This document shows positions 42,438 to 52,888 of a stretch of DNA of 64,000 nucleotides, piece after piece (the first letter of the stretch is position 1; every line of letters begins with the position of its first letter). A model generated the notes under the pieces. It did no database searches. It had not been told where the DNA came from and saw only the letters and a program-made list of their open reading frames with translations. Location of the stretch: NCBI RefSeq assembly GCF_025993685.1, contig NZ_DAJPEN010000001.1:1488001-1552000 (forward strand), written 5' to 3'. Made by a program: the position numbers and the translations under genes. Source of the stretch: Bacteroides mediterraneensis (GTDB lineage: Bacteria; Bacteroidota; Bacteroidia; Bacteroidales; Bacteroidaceae).

Positions 42438-43370
42438 ATGGGGCGTATTTCTCTTACCAAACGGAAACTGTCGGTTGTCCTCGCCTATTTTCTTATTTAC
42501 TTTGTATGGGGGTCAACCTATTACTTCATCGGGGTAGCTCTGCGTGACATTCCGACTCTTTTACTGGGAGCCCTGCGTTTTTCCGTTGCGGGAATCCTTT
42601 TACTGGCAATATGTGCGTGTCGTGGGGAAAAAGTGTTGCATCCGCAGCTTATCCGGCGTTCAGCAGTGAGCGGTATTGTCCTGCTGTTTGTGGATATGGC
42701 CGTCATCATGTTGGCCCAACGCTATGTAAGCAGCAGTCTGGTGGCTATTGTTGCTTCATCTACGGCTCTATGGATTATGCTGTTGGATGTCACTATGTGG
42801 GAAAAAAACTTCAAAAATCTTCGGATGGTGGCTGGTATGATCATCGGATTCTCCGGTGTGGGGATGCTATATATTGAGCAACTGTTTTCTGATACAGCTG
42901 TGTTTACGCATAGCGAATATGGCATAATGATTCTGATTGGCGGATGTATTTCCTGGGCACTCGGAACACTGTATACTAAATATCGCTCTTCTGAGGCAGA
43001 AGAGACTTATGCTTTTGCAGGAGCGGCATGGCAGATGATTTTCGCCAGCATAATGTTCTGGATCTGTTCACTTGTTTCGGGAGATTACATACGGTTGAAT
43101 ATCGTTTCTGTTTAGTCATCTACTTGGCTCTCACTGGTTTATCTGATCGTTTTCGGATCATTACTTGCTTATACAGCATACGTATGGCTGCTGAAAGTTC
43201 GGCCGGCTTCCGAAGTAGCGACACATGCCTACGTCAATCCGGTGGTAGCCGTTCTCATCGGAACTTGTTGGGGACATGAGCATGTAACAACACTGCAATT
43301 GGCCGGACTAATTATTATTTTAATCAGCCTTCTATTGGTAGAATGGCCCGTCAAACCTAAAAGTACTTAA
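42438..43370 (+). pseudogene. EamA/DMT-family transporter with in-frame amber stop
   Basis: ATG at 42438 follows a good ribosome site (GGGAGGA) and begins a DMT permease (LAYFLIYFVWGSTYYFIGVA, ALRFSVAGILLLAI). A TAG at 43113-43115 ends the frame after the seventh or eighth helix. The same frame then continues with LVYLIVFGSLLAYTAYVWLL and AYVNPVVAVLIGTCWGHEH, the normal end, to a TAA at 43368. So a single nonsense change truncates an otherwise complete gene of about 310 codons. Confidence 0.88.
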
Positions 43371-43371
43371 A

Positions 43372-44595
43372 ATGAGAACAGATAAACTATCCCCTATAAA
43401 ATCATCCGAACGCTTCGTAATACTGGATTCCCTGCGCGGTTTTGCACTTTTTGGAATCGCCATGGCCAATTTCCCCGAGTTCTCGCTTTACACATTCATG
43501 TCGGCAGAAGACACTGCTACACTGCCGCTTTCGGGGGTTGACCGATGGGTGCGTTATTTACTTTATTTCTTTGTGGATGGAAAGTTCTATACCATCTTTT
43601 CCCTTTTGTTTGGAATCGGATTCTCCATCATTTTTGAAAATGTCGCACGAAAAGGAGGAAATGCCCTTTCCGTATTTTACCGGAGGATGATTGTGCTGGC
43701 ATTCATAGGAGTCATGCACCTGATGTTCATCTGGAGTGGTGATATATTGTTGCTATATGCCTTGTTGGGGATGCTGCTTCCGCCGCTTCGGAAACTTTCT
43801 GACCGCAGCCTGCTTGCAGGAGCCTTTGTCTTGTTGTTTATCCCGGTGGTCGTGGATTTTTTGTGCGAAATTACACAAGCCCATCTTTCCGAACCGGCTG
43901 TCCGTATGCAGCAGGTGTATTGTACAAAATTTGGCATTACGGACGAGAACTTTGCTTATTGGCTGCATGATGCCCGAAGTTATGGGGAAGTCTTCCAGTT
44001 CCTGATTCAAGGAGCATGGGTTCGTATGCAGGAATTTATTGACGGAAACCGGTATTTCAAAGTGTTAGGCCTGTTCCTTCTTGGATTCTATATCGGCAGG
44101 CAACATCTTTACGCCCGTCTGGAGGGAAAAAGGTCTTGGCTGAAAAAAGTATTCAGAAGTGGTTTATCCGTAGGATTGCCTGTTTCGGTATTGTACGCAT
44201 ATAGTGCCATGAACGATCATCCGTGGGGAATGACAGTTCACAGCATATTCTATTTGATGGGCGTGTATCCGCTGGCTTTTGCCTATGTGTCGGGTATCTG
44301 TTTGCTATTTCTCCGGCATTCCGATTCACCCGTATTCCGGTGGTTTGCCGCTCCCGGAAGAATGGCACTTACCAATTATGTAGGTCAGTCTATAGTCGGA
44401 ATGTTTGTTTTTTATGGAATCGGTCTTGGCTTGGGTTCAGAAATTAGCCTTTTTATTACTGAATTGATAGTAGTAATGATATATATTGCGCTGCAGTCAT
44501 TCAGCAGTTTATGGTTCGTTCTTTTCCGTTTTGGCCCATTGGAATGGATATGGAGAATGTTGACTTACGGACATTGGATAGGATGCAGAAAGTAA
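43372..44595 (+). CDS. DUF418 domain-containing membrane protein
   Basis: A 407-residue polytopic protein with about ten helices. It opens with RFVILDSLRGFALFGIAMAN, typical of the acyltransferase_3/DUF418 architecture. Its second half has DUF418 features: LGFYIGRQH, then FAAPGRMALTNYVGQSIVGM and GPLEWIWRMLTYG. The role of DUF418 proteins is not established. Its ATG begins one base after the stop of the broken transporter, and its 3' end is just before operator D. Confidence 0.88.
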   Translation: MRTDKLSPIKSSERFVILDSLRGFALFGIAMANFPEFSLYTFMSAEDTATLPLSGVDRWVRYLLYFFVDGKFYTIFSLLFGIGFSIIFENVARKGGNALSVFYRRMIVLAFIGVMHLMFIWSGDILLLYALLGMLLPPLRKLSDRSLLAGAFVLLFIPVVVDFLCEITQAHLSEPAVRMQQVYCTKFGITDENFAYWLHDARSYGEVFQFLIQGAWVRMQEFIDGNRYFKVLGLFLLGFYIGRQHLYARLEGKRSWLKKVFRSGLSVGLPVSVLYAYSAMNDHPWGMTVHSIFYLMGVYPLAFAYVSGICLLFLRHSDSPVFRWFAAPGRMALTNYVGQSIVGMFVFYGIGLGLGSEISLFITELIVVMIYIALQSFSSLWFVLFRFGPLEWIWRMLTYGHWIGCRK

Positions 44596-44608
44596 AATCG
44601 AGTGTAGG

Positions 44609-44664
44609 GGTATAAACATCGGTAAATTATCTACTACCTTCCATTCTTTTTCAGGGTATTTTTG
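44609..44664 (+). promoter_or_regulatory. regulon operator and promoter D
   Basis: GGTATA at 44609, a weaker right half TCTACT ending at 44635, 21 bp, then TATTTTTG at 44657-44664. It heads the longest operon of the island, which runs from the flavin reductase gene and may extend to the AKR at 49919. Confidence 0.8.
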
Positions 44665-44702
44665 CAATAGAATCAATAAGTTAAAAGCAAAAAGAAATTG
44701 AT

Positions 44703-45281
44703 ATGAAAAAGAATTTAGGTAGTGTGCTTGCCTTGTATCCGACTCCGGCCGTGGTTGTCGGTACATTTGTACAAGAGAAGGTCAACTGGGTGTTGGTAGC
44801 CCATGTGGGAATCATCGGTCATAACCGTATTCTGGTTTCACTGGCCAAACCGCATTTCACCAATCAGGGGATAAAGGCCACAGGACGCCTGTCTGTAAAT
44901 ATCGTGGATGAATCGTTCCTTCCGGCTGCTGATTATGTGGGTTGCGTCAGCGGTGCAAAGACAGACAAATCTGGAGTCTTTGCCTATCATCTGAGCGAAA
45001 CTGGCGCTCCGATTATTGAAAACTCCCCGTTGGTAATGGACTGCGAGGTGTTGGATAATTACGAGACCGACACATTCGACAATTTTATTTGTCGCATTTC
45101 TGCTACATACGCCGAAGAGTCCGTGATTGATGAAAACGGTAAAATTGACTACCGTAAATTGAAACCGGTTCTGTTTGAAATGCCTACTTATTCTTATCTG
45201 CGTACGGGTGAAGTAATCGGCAAATGCATGTCTTTGGGAAAATCATTGAAAATAGAAAACAATAAAAATAAGGAGGAATAA
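44703..45281 (+). CDS. flavin reductase family protein
   Basis: A 192-residue protein with a split-barrel FMN-binding fold, as in the flavin reductase-like domain family (LYPTPAVVVGTF, LVSLAKPHFTNQG, RLSVNIVDESFLPAADYVG). It is expected to transfer electrons from NAD(P)H to FMN, or to bind FMN in a small reductase. It is the first gene after promoter D and is followed three bases later by the tautomerase gene. The gene is absent in the collapsed block at 12.1 kb, apart from its first five codons. Confidence 0.88.
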   Translation: MKKNLGSVLALYPTPAVVVGTFVQEKVNWVLVAHVGIIGHNRILVSLAKPHFTNQGIKATGRLSVNIVDESFLPAADYVGCVSGAKTDKSGVFAYHLSETGAPIIENSPLVMDCEVLDNYETDTFDNFICRISATYAEESVIDENGKIDYRKLKPVLFEMPTYSYLRTGEVIGKCMSLGKSLKIENNKNKEE

Positions 45282-45283
45282 TT

Positions 45284-45472
45284 ATGCCATCTATAACCAT
45301 GGAATTAGTAAAAATGAGCAAAGAGAAAAAGGCTCAGCTCGTAAAAGAAGTTACTGAAGCAACCGCACGTGCCACAGGTATTGCACCTCAGGCCATTTTT
45401 GTCTTTATAAAAGAAAATGAACCGGAAAATGTAGGTGTAGGAGGCGTTTTATTACCAGATATGAAAAAGTAA
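45284..45472 (+). CDS. 4-oxalocrotonate tautomerase family protein
   Basis: A 62-residue tautomerase. Pro1 of the mature protein follows the initiator Met (MPSITMEL). The helix EKKAQLVKEVTEATARATG and the ending VFIKENEPENVGVGG are typical. It acts on enol/keto isomers of small dicarbonyl compounds. AGGAGG is placed six bases before the ATG. It is co-transcribed with the flavin reductase and the flavodoxin-fold gene. Confidence 0.92.
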   Translation: MPSITMELVKMSKEKKAQLVKEVTEATARATGIAPQAIFVFIKENEPENVGVGGVLLPDMKK

Positions 45473-45478
45473 CTGAAA

Positions 45479-46117
45479 ATGGAGTCGCTTAAAGTATTGC
45501 TGGTTAATGGTAGTCCGCATAAAGAAGGTTGTGTTTATACCGTGTTGTCTGAAATAGCAGGGACGCTGAAGGAAGAAGGCATACAGTCCGAAATCTTCTG
45601 GGTAGGAAATCAACCGATGGCAGGATGTATCGGTTGCGGGTCATGCATAGGTAAAAGGACCTGTTTCCGAAAAGATACCGTCAATGATTTTACGGAATTG
45701 ATCGACCGATATGATGGGTTTGTCTTCGGGACACCGGTTCATTATGCCGGGGCTAGTGGCTTCATGACATCCTTTATGGACCGTGTATTTTTTATTGATG
45801 AATTCAATGGAGAACATCTTGCCGGCAAGCCTGCGGCAGCCATTGCAACCTGCCGACGCAGCGGCGGTACGGCAACTCTTGACCAGTTGAACAAATATAT
45901 GACCGATTGTAACATGCCGATTGTCCCTTCTCAGTATTGGAATATTATTCATGGGAACACCCCTGAAGAAATTCGGAATGATGAGGAAGGCTTGCAGGCA
46001 ATGCGTGTTTTGGCAAGAAATATGGTATGGCTGCTGAAATGTATCCAAGTCGGACGGAAAGCCGGAATAACTTTCCCGGAACATGGGCCGCACACCATGA
46101 CCAATTTTATACGTTAA
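45479..46117 (+). CDS. flavodoxin-fold NAD(P)H-dependent oxidoreductase
   Basis: A 212-residue cytosolic reductase paralogous to 5271. The phosphate loop is LLVNGSPHKEGCVY and the cysteine segment is CIGCGSCIGKRTC. FGTPVHYAGASGFMTSF contacts FMN, and RRSGGTATLDQLNKYM follows. It probably works with the AKR encoded 19 bp downstream. Its last codons, near TNFIR, are the material at the left join of the chimera at 12114. Confidence 0.88.
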   Translation: MESLKVLLVNGSPHKEGCVYTVLSEIAGTLKEEGIQSEIFWVGNQPMAGCIGCGSCIGKRTCFRKDTVNDFTELIDRYDGFVFGTPVHYAGASGFMTSFMDRVFFIDEFNGEHLAGKPAAAIATCRRSGGTATLDQLNKYMTDCNMPIVPSQYWNIIHGNTPEEIRNDEEGLQAMRVLARNMVWLLKCIQVGRKAGITFPEHGPHTMTNFIR

Positions 46118-46136
46118 ACTTAAGAATGGATGAATT

Positions 46137-47084
46137 ATGACAAATAAATCGTCAATAGTATTGGGTACCTGGTCGTGGGGCACAGGCGTAGCCGGTGGCG
46201 ACCAGGTCTTTGGAAATCATCTTGGAGAAAAGGAATTGCGACCGGTCTTTGAGGAAGCAATGAAGAATGGCCTGAATCTGTGGGATTCGGCTGTAGTCTA
46301 TGGCATGGGAGCGTCGGAAACCTTGCTTTCCACCTTCACCCGTGAGTATCCGCGTAATGAGGTGCTCGTTTCCACCAAGTTTACGCCCCAGATTGCTAAT
46401 GAGAAGGCTGAAAATCCCGTGGAAGAGATGCTGGAAGGAAGCCTGAGCCGTTTTGGTACTGATTATATCGATATCTACTGGATTCACAATCCGGCTGACG
46501 TAGAGCGCTGGACTCCTTATCTGGCGCCGCTGGTGAAAAACGGGAAAATCCGCCGCGTGGGCGTTTCCAATCATAATCTGTCACAGATCAAGCGTGCGGA
46601 AGAAATCCTTTCCGCGGAAGGCGTACATGTATCTGCCGTGCAGAACCATTACAGTCTGCTTTACCGCTCGTCTGAAAAGGCTGGCATCCTGGATTACTGC
46701 CGTGAGCATGACATTGACTTTTGGGCCTACATGGTGTTGGAACAGGGAGCTTTAAGCGGGAAGTATGATACGGCTCACCCTTTGCCCCTGGGAAGCCAAC
46801 GTGGCGAAACCTATAATCCGATGTTGCCTCAGATAGAAGATTTGGTCAATGTGATGCGCTCAGTCGGTTCCAAACTGGGTGTGTCTCCGGCTTTGGTCGC
46901 TATAGCCTGGGCAATAGCCAAAGGTACGACTCCAATTATAGGGGTGACTAAAGTAGGACAGATCCGGGATATAGTCCGTGCCCTTCAAGTAACTCTTTCA
47001 CAGGAGGATATAAGAATGATTGAGTATACGGCAGAAAACACGGGTGTTGATACACGAGGCTCGTGGGAAATGCCAATGGTTTGA
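46137..47084 (+). CDS. aldo-keto reductase
   Basis: A 315-residue AKR of the class resembling YhdN/Tas. The catalytic residues are in LNLWDSAVVYGMGAS, VLVSTKFTPQI and IYWIHNPAD. VGVSNHNLSQIKRA and VGVTKV-like nucleotide segments are complete. It is the undamaged version of the AKR part found in the chimera at 12114. The gene ends two bases before the start of the amidohydrolase gene. Confidence 0.92.
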   Translation: MTNKSSIVLGTWSWGTGVAGGDQVFGNHLGEKELRPVFEEAMKNGLNLWDSAVVYGMGASETLLSTFTREYPRNEVLVSTKFTPQIANEKAENPVEEMLEGSLSRFGTDYIDIYWIHNPADVERWTPYLAPLVKNGKIRRVGVSNHNLSQIKRAEEILSAEGVHVSAVQNHYSLLYRSSEKAGILDYCREHDIDFWAYMVLEQGALSGKYDTAHPLPLGSQRGETYNPMLPQIEDLVNVMRSVGSKLGVSPALVAIAWAIAKGTTPIIGVTKVGQIRDIVRALQVTLSQEDIRMIEYTAENTGVDTRGSWEMPMV

Positions 47085-47086
47085 TA

Positions 47087-48106
47087 ATGGCTATGCGATA
47101 CTGTTTCCTGTTTCTCTGCATGATGATATTTCATGGAATATTACATGCCCAAAGTGTCATAGATATACATTGCCACAATGTATTGCCTGAATTTCGAGCC
47201 CTGCTTGAACAGCATAATGCTGCCTTGGAAGAAACTTTCCCGTTGCCGGAGTGGAGTGAGGATGCCCATTTGAAGTTCATGGATGAGGCCGGTATTAGTC
47301 AATCCGTACTTTCCATGCCTGCCCCGCAGCCTTGGTTTGGCGATGCGGAGGAGTGCCGTCGAGCAATAAGAAGCTATAACGAGTCTTGTGCCCGGTTGAA
47401 AGCTAAATATCCTGACAGATTCCTTTTTTGCGCCTCACTTCCCTTGCCGGATGTGGATGCGGCTCTCCGGGAAGCCGTCTATGCACTGGATACGCTTGGT
47501 GCGGACGGTATCAAGTTGGCGACGAACAGTCGCGGGCAATATGTCGGGGATGCCGAGCTCGATACACTCATGCAGATTCTGAATGAACGGAAGGCCGTAG
47601 TTATCCTGCACCCTCACAAACCATCACCGGTGCATGAGGATATTATTGCCACTACACCGCTGGCTGTTTATGAATATCCGGCCGAGACGACACGAGCAGT
47701 CATCAACATGATTTCAAGAAATGTCCCGGCCCGTTATCCGGACGTGAAGTTTGTAGTTCCCCACTGTGGCTCTTTTCTGCCACTAGCCATCCCGCGTATG
47801 AAAGCTGTCCATCCGGCGATGGTATCAAAAGGATTCATGCAGGAAATCGACTGGGAAGCCAACCTCCGGAATCTTTATTACGACCTGGCAGGTGCTGCGA
47901 CTCCTGAGGTGGTGCACACGTTGCTGACCATAACAACCCCCGACCATCTGCTTTACGGGTCAGATTATCCGTATCAGCCTGATCAGGTATTGAAGGCCGG
48001 ATTGGAACGGATGCGTGCATGGATGTCAGAAGATCCGTCTCTCGCATCTCTACTGTCTGGAATCTTATATGGGAATGCAGTAGCTCTATTTGATAAACCT
48101 TGGTAA
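47087..48106 (+). CDS. exported amidohydrolase family protein
   Basis: A 339-residue protein with a signal peptide (cut after about HAQ). The amidohydrolase_2 metal motif is VIDIHCHNVLPEF, with further ligands in VVILHPHKPSP and FVVPHCGSF, and the last Asp in LLYGSDYPYQP. The family includes the ACMSD-type decarboxylases, which act on aminocarboxymuconate-like compounds. It is exported here, unusually for that activity. ATG at 47087 was chosen because it gives the signal peptide. Confidence 0.87.
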   Translation: MAMRYCFLFLCMMIFHGILHAQSVIDIHCHNVLPEFRALLEQHNAALEETFPLPEWSEDAHLKFMDEAGISQSVLSMPAPQPWFGDAEECRRAIRSYNESCARLKAKYPDRFLFCASLPLPDVDAALREAVYALDTLGADGIKLATNSRGQYVGDAELDTLMQILNERKAVVILHPHKPSPVHEDIIATTPLAVYEYPAETTRAVINMISRNVPARYPDVKFVVPHCGSFLPLAIPRMKAVHPAMVSKGFMQEIDWEANLRNLYYDLAGAATPEVVHTLLTITTPDHLLYGSDYPYQPDQVLKAGLERMRAWMSEDPSLASLLSGILYGNAVALFDKPW

Positions 48107-48109
48107 AAT

Positions 48110-48748
48110 ATGGACAGACGAGATTTTTTGAAGTGCTCGGCTTCAGCTGCTGCAACAGTGTTACTATCCTCAGTAGCAGTCGCCGACGAATTGTTTACTA
48201 AAAATGAAGATAAAATGAAAATTGTAGTATTGACAGGAAGCCCCAGACGGAACGGCAACACGAATTACCTGGCTGACCGTTTCATTGCAGGAGCTCAGGA
48301 AAAGGGACATGAGGTGTTCCGTTTCGATTGTGCCGCCCATAAGGTCAATGGCTGTATGGCTTGCAACCGTTGTGGTATGGACGGTGATTGTGTGCTGAAA
48401 GATGATTTCAGTATTGTACGTCCTCATTTGCTGGAGGCAGATATGGTAGTATTTGTAACCCCGATGTATTATTTCGGATTCTCTGCGCAGATCAAGAGTG
48501 TCATAGACAGGTTCTACTCCATCAACGGGAGAATAAAAGGGGCTCCCAAAAAGACGGCCTTCCTGATGGCGTATGCCAATAGTGCGTATAAGGATGCTGA
48601 AGCCATGCGAGTACATTACGCTACTTTGGCAAATTATCTTGGCTGGAGAGATATGGGGTCGGTCATAGCTCCGGGTGTATGGACTGCCGGTTCCATAAGA
48701 AACACAACATACGGAGAAGAAGCTTATCAACTTGGCAAAAGTTTATAA
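48110..48748 (+). CDS. Tat-targeted flavodoxin-fold reductase
   Basis: A 212-residue protein. The N-terminus is a Tat-like signal MDRRDFLKCSASAAATVLL; an internal Met (codon 36, KIVVLTGSPRRNGNTN) begins the flavodoxin domain itself. It has the iron-sulfur flavoprotein-like CMACNRCGMDGDC and the FMN segment TPMYYFGFSAQIK. Export with bound FMN by the Tat route would make sense. Its C-terminal two thirds reappear in the chimera at 12114. It lies three bases after the amidohydrolase stop. Confidence 0.85.
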   Translation: MDRRDFLKCSASAAATVLLSSVAVADELFTKNEDKMKIVVLTGSPRRNGNTNYLADRFIAGAQEKGHEVFRFDCAAHKVNGCMACNRCGMDGDCVLKDDFSIVRPHLLEADMVVFVTPMYYFGFSAQIKSVIDRFYSINGRIKGAPKKTAFLMAYANSAYKDAEAMRVHYATLANYLGWRDMGSVIAPGVWTAGSIRNTTYGEEAYQLGKSL

Positions 48749-48765
48749 CCATTAAAACAATCAGT

Positions 48766-50923
<2,158 letters not shown>

Positions 50924-51002
50924 ACTTGAATACAGAAGCAAAGTTTGGCTTTTGACAGGTTTTACAAATAAACTTATAAATCAATTCAAATAAGAAATAC
51001 AC

Positions 51003-51683
51003 ATGAAGAAGTTATTTTATATTCTGCTGGCAGCAGGGCTATTTTTCGGGTTTACATCTTGTGAAGATGATAAGCCTGTAACCGACCAGCCTCAGACTGA
51101 AACCCCTGAAAATGGAGGAGAAGATGATGAAAACGGGAATAATGATCCCGAGAATCCCAATCCTGTAGAGGGAGACATCCTTGTCGTTTATTACAGCTTC
51201 ACGAACAACACGCACACGATTGTGACGGATCTGCTGACACAAATAGATGCAGATGTTGTCCGCGTGGAACCGGCAGAGAAAGGATTGGATTACGCTGCGA
51301 ACAATTATGCCATAGGCAGTGCCCTGATTGCCGCCATCCGTGAAAATCCGAATGACGCCTCTTCCTATCCGGCTATCGATCCAGTGGACGTTGAACTTGA
51401 GAACTACGCTACGGTGATTGTAGCGGCACCCCTCTGGTGGAGCAATATGGCGGCTCCGTTGCAGACCTTCCTGTTCAACCACGGAAGCGAGATGGCAGGA
51501 AAGAATATCGGGCTGATTGTGTCCAGTGCCAGCAGCGGCATCAGTGGTGTCGAAGCGGATGCCAAACGTCTTATCCCGGAGGGCAATTTCCTGACCCCGA
51601 GCCTTTGGATCCGTTCTTCCCAGACGTCCAATTGTCATGCGATGACCGCTGAATGGCTGAAAAATACAGGTTTGATTGAATAA
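51003..51683 (+). CDS. flavodoxin lipoprotein
   Basis: A 226-residue lipoprotein (lipobox GFTSC, then an acidic Pro/Asn-rich linker of 35 residues). The flavodoxin domain has ILVVYYSFTNNTHTIVTDLL and AAPLWWSNMAAPLQTFLF. It is close to the gene at 27492 without its C-terminal sorting-type domain. It is probably on the outer face of a membrane. No regulon operator is seen upstream. A GTG-started reductase gene follows 11 bp later. Confidence 0.87.
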   Translation: MKKLFYILLAAGLFFGFTSCEDDKPVTDQPQTETPENGGEDDENGNNDPENPNPVEGDILVVYYSFTNNTHTIVTDLLTQIDADVVRVEPAEKGLDYAANNYAIGSALIAAIRENPNDASSYPAIDPVDVELENYATVIVAAPLWWSNMAAPLQTFLFNHGSEMAGKNIGLIVSSASSGISGVEADAKRLIPEGNFLTPSLWIRSSQTSNCHAMTAEWLKNTGLIE

Positions 51684-51694
51684 AAGAATTTATC

Positions 51695-52366
51695 GTGAGA
51701 CCCTATGTTATTTGCCACATGGTGGCTTCCATTGACGGCAGGATTGACTGTTCGATGGTAGACAAAATCAGCGGAGAAGAATATTATACCGCATTGGAAC
51801 AACTGGATTGCCCGTCTTTGTTAGAAGGACGGGTAACCATGGAACATTATAACGCCGCCAAAGAACCGTTCGTCCCGACAGAGTATGAACCAGTTGGTCA
51901 ACCCTCCGTATATATTGCAGAAGAATCGGATGCCTATATGGTATCTGTTGATACGTTAGGACATTTACGATGGAATTCAAACAGTATTGATGATGTACCG
52001 TTGGTTTGTATTGTCAGCGAAAGAGTTTCTAAGGAATATCTGGAGATGTTACGTAAACAGGGAATATCATGGATTGCCGTAGGAAATGAAAATATTGATT
52101 TGGATACGGCCATGAATATACTGTATGAACAATTTCATGTCAAGCGTTTAGCTCTATTGGGAGGAGGTCATATCAACGGAGGATTCTTGCAGGCCGGACT
52201 GATCGATGAGGTCAGTCTGCTGGTAGCACCCGGAATAGATGGCCGAAAAAACGGAACCGCCGTCTTTGATGGAATAGGAGGAGATGACCGCCTGCCGGTG
52301 CATCTTCACCTGACCAGTGTGGAAAGATTGGAGAATGATGTAATCTGGCTGCGCTACAGGCTATAA
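51695..52366 (+). CDS. RibD C-terminal-like reductase (dihydrofolate reductase family)
   Basis: A 223-residue protein with a GTG start. The fold signatures are YVICHMVASIDGRIDC near the N-terminus, and LALLGGGHINGGFLQAGLID and LVAPGIDGRKNG near the end. This matches the RibD_C/YyaP group, which reduces pyrimidine or pterin-like molecules with NADPH. No riboflavin genes are near, so the substrate is open. It follows the flavodoxin lipoprotein gene. Confidence 0.87.
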   Translation: MRPYVICHMVASIDGRIDCSMVDKISGEEYYTALEQLDCPSLLEGRVTMEHYNAAKEPFVPTEYEPVGQPSVYIAEESDAYMVSVDTLGHLRWNSNSIDDVPLVCIVSERVSKEYLEMLRKQGISWIAVGNENIDLDTAMNILYEQFHVKRLALLGGGHINGGFLQAGLIDEVSLLVAPGIDGRKNGTAVFDGIGGDDRLPVHLHLTSVERLENDVIWLRYRL

Positions 52367-52426
52367 TCCCATGATACGGGGAATTTAATCGGTATTTAGG
52401 GTAGCTTGTCACCTTTTCGAATTTAC

Positions 52427-52434
52427 TACTTTTG
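52427..52434 (+). promoter_or_regulatory. minus-7 promoter box
   Basis: TACTTTTG lies 25 bp before the DUF1893 gene and likely starts the operon of DUF1893, TonB receptor, DUF362, ECF S-component and tatAC. No 27-bp regulon operator is in the right place. Confidence 0.55.
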
Positions 52435-52459
52435 AGAAAAAAAGATAAAAGCAGATCGT

Positions 52460-52870
52460 ATGGATGATTTAATACAATTACTGCATGAAGGGAAGCATTC
52501 CCTGGTTGTTGCAAACGGCGAGGTTTGCACATTTAATGGTCGTGGAGTCATCGATCTGTATCATTTGTTGCAAGATGATCCGGGCTTCTTGTATGAAGCA
52601 TCCATCGCGGATAAAGTTGTGGGTAAGGCTGCTGCGGCACTGATGGCTTTGGCAAAGGTCAAAGAGGTGTATGCGGATGTCATCAGTCGGCCTGCCCTTG
52701 ACTTGCTTTCAAAAACCGATATAAAGATAAGTTATGGAGTTGTAGCCCCGCATATTATCAATCGGACTGCTACCGGATGGTGTCCGTTGGAAACCCGCTG
52801 CTTTGATTGTGCTACGCCTGAGGAGTGTTTTCACCAGATAGAGGCATTCTATAAACAAATAAATGATTAA
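52460..52870 (+). CDS. DUF1893 domain protein
   Basis: A 136-residue protein. LIQLLHEGKHSLVVANGEV and GVIDLYHLLQDDP are typical of DUF1893, as is KAAAALMALAKVKEVYADVI. The domain is thought to be related to the cytidine deaminase fold; its activity is unknown. The C-terminus carries a C-F-D-C pair (RCFDCATPEECF). It stands 18 bp before the TonB receptor gene. Confidence 0.82.
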   Translation: MDDLIQLLHEGKHSLVVANGEVCTFNGRGVIDLYHLLQDDPGFLYEASIADKVVGKAAAALMALAKVKEVYADVISRPALDLLSKTDIKISYGVVAPHIINRTATGWCPLETRCFDCATPEECFHQIEAFYKQIND

Positions 52871-52888
52871 CAAACAGATACATTATAA

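Noticed and set aside
43113..43115. TAG as recoded sense codon
   Set aside because: The other genes in the window use TAG, TGA or TAA as normal stops and nothing points to a recoded phage or organism.
52381..52434. Eighth regulon operator upstream of DUF1893
   Set aside because: A GGTAT and a TTGTCACC are present, but the half-site spacing and the 21-bp distance to the minus-7 box do not fit.
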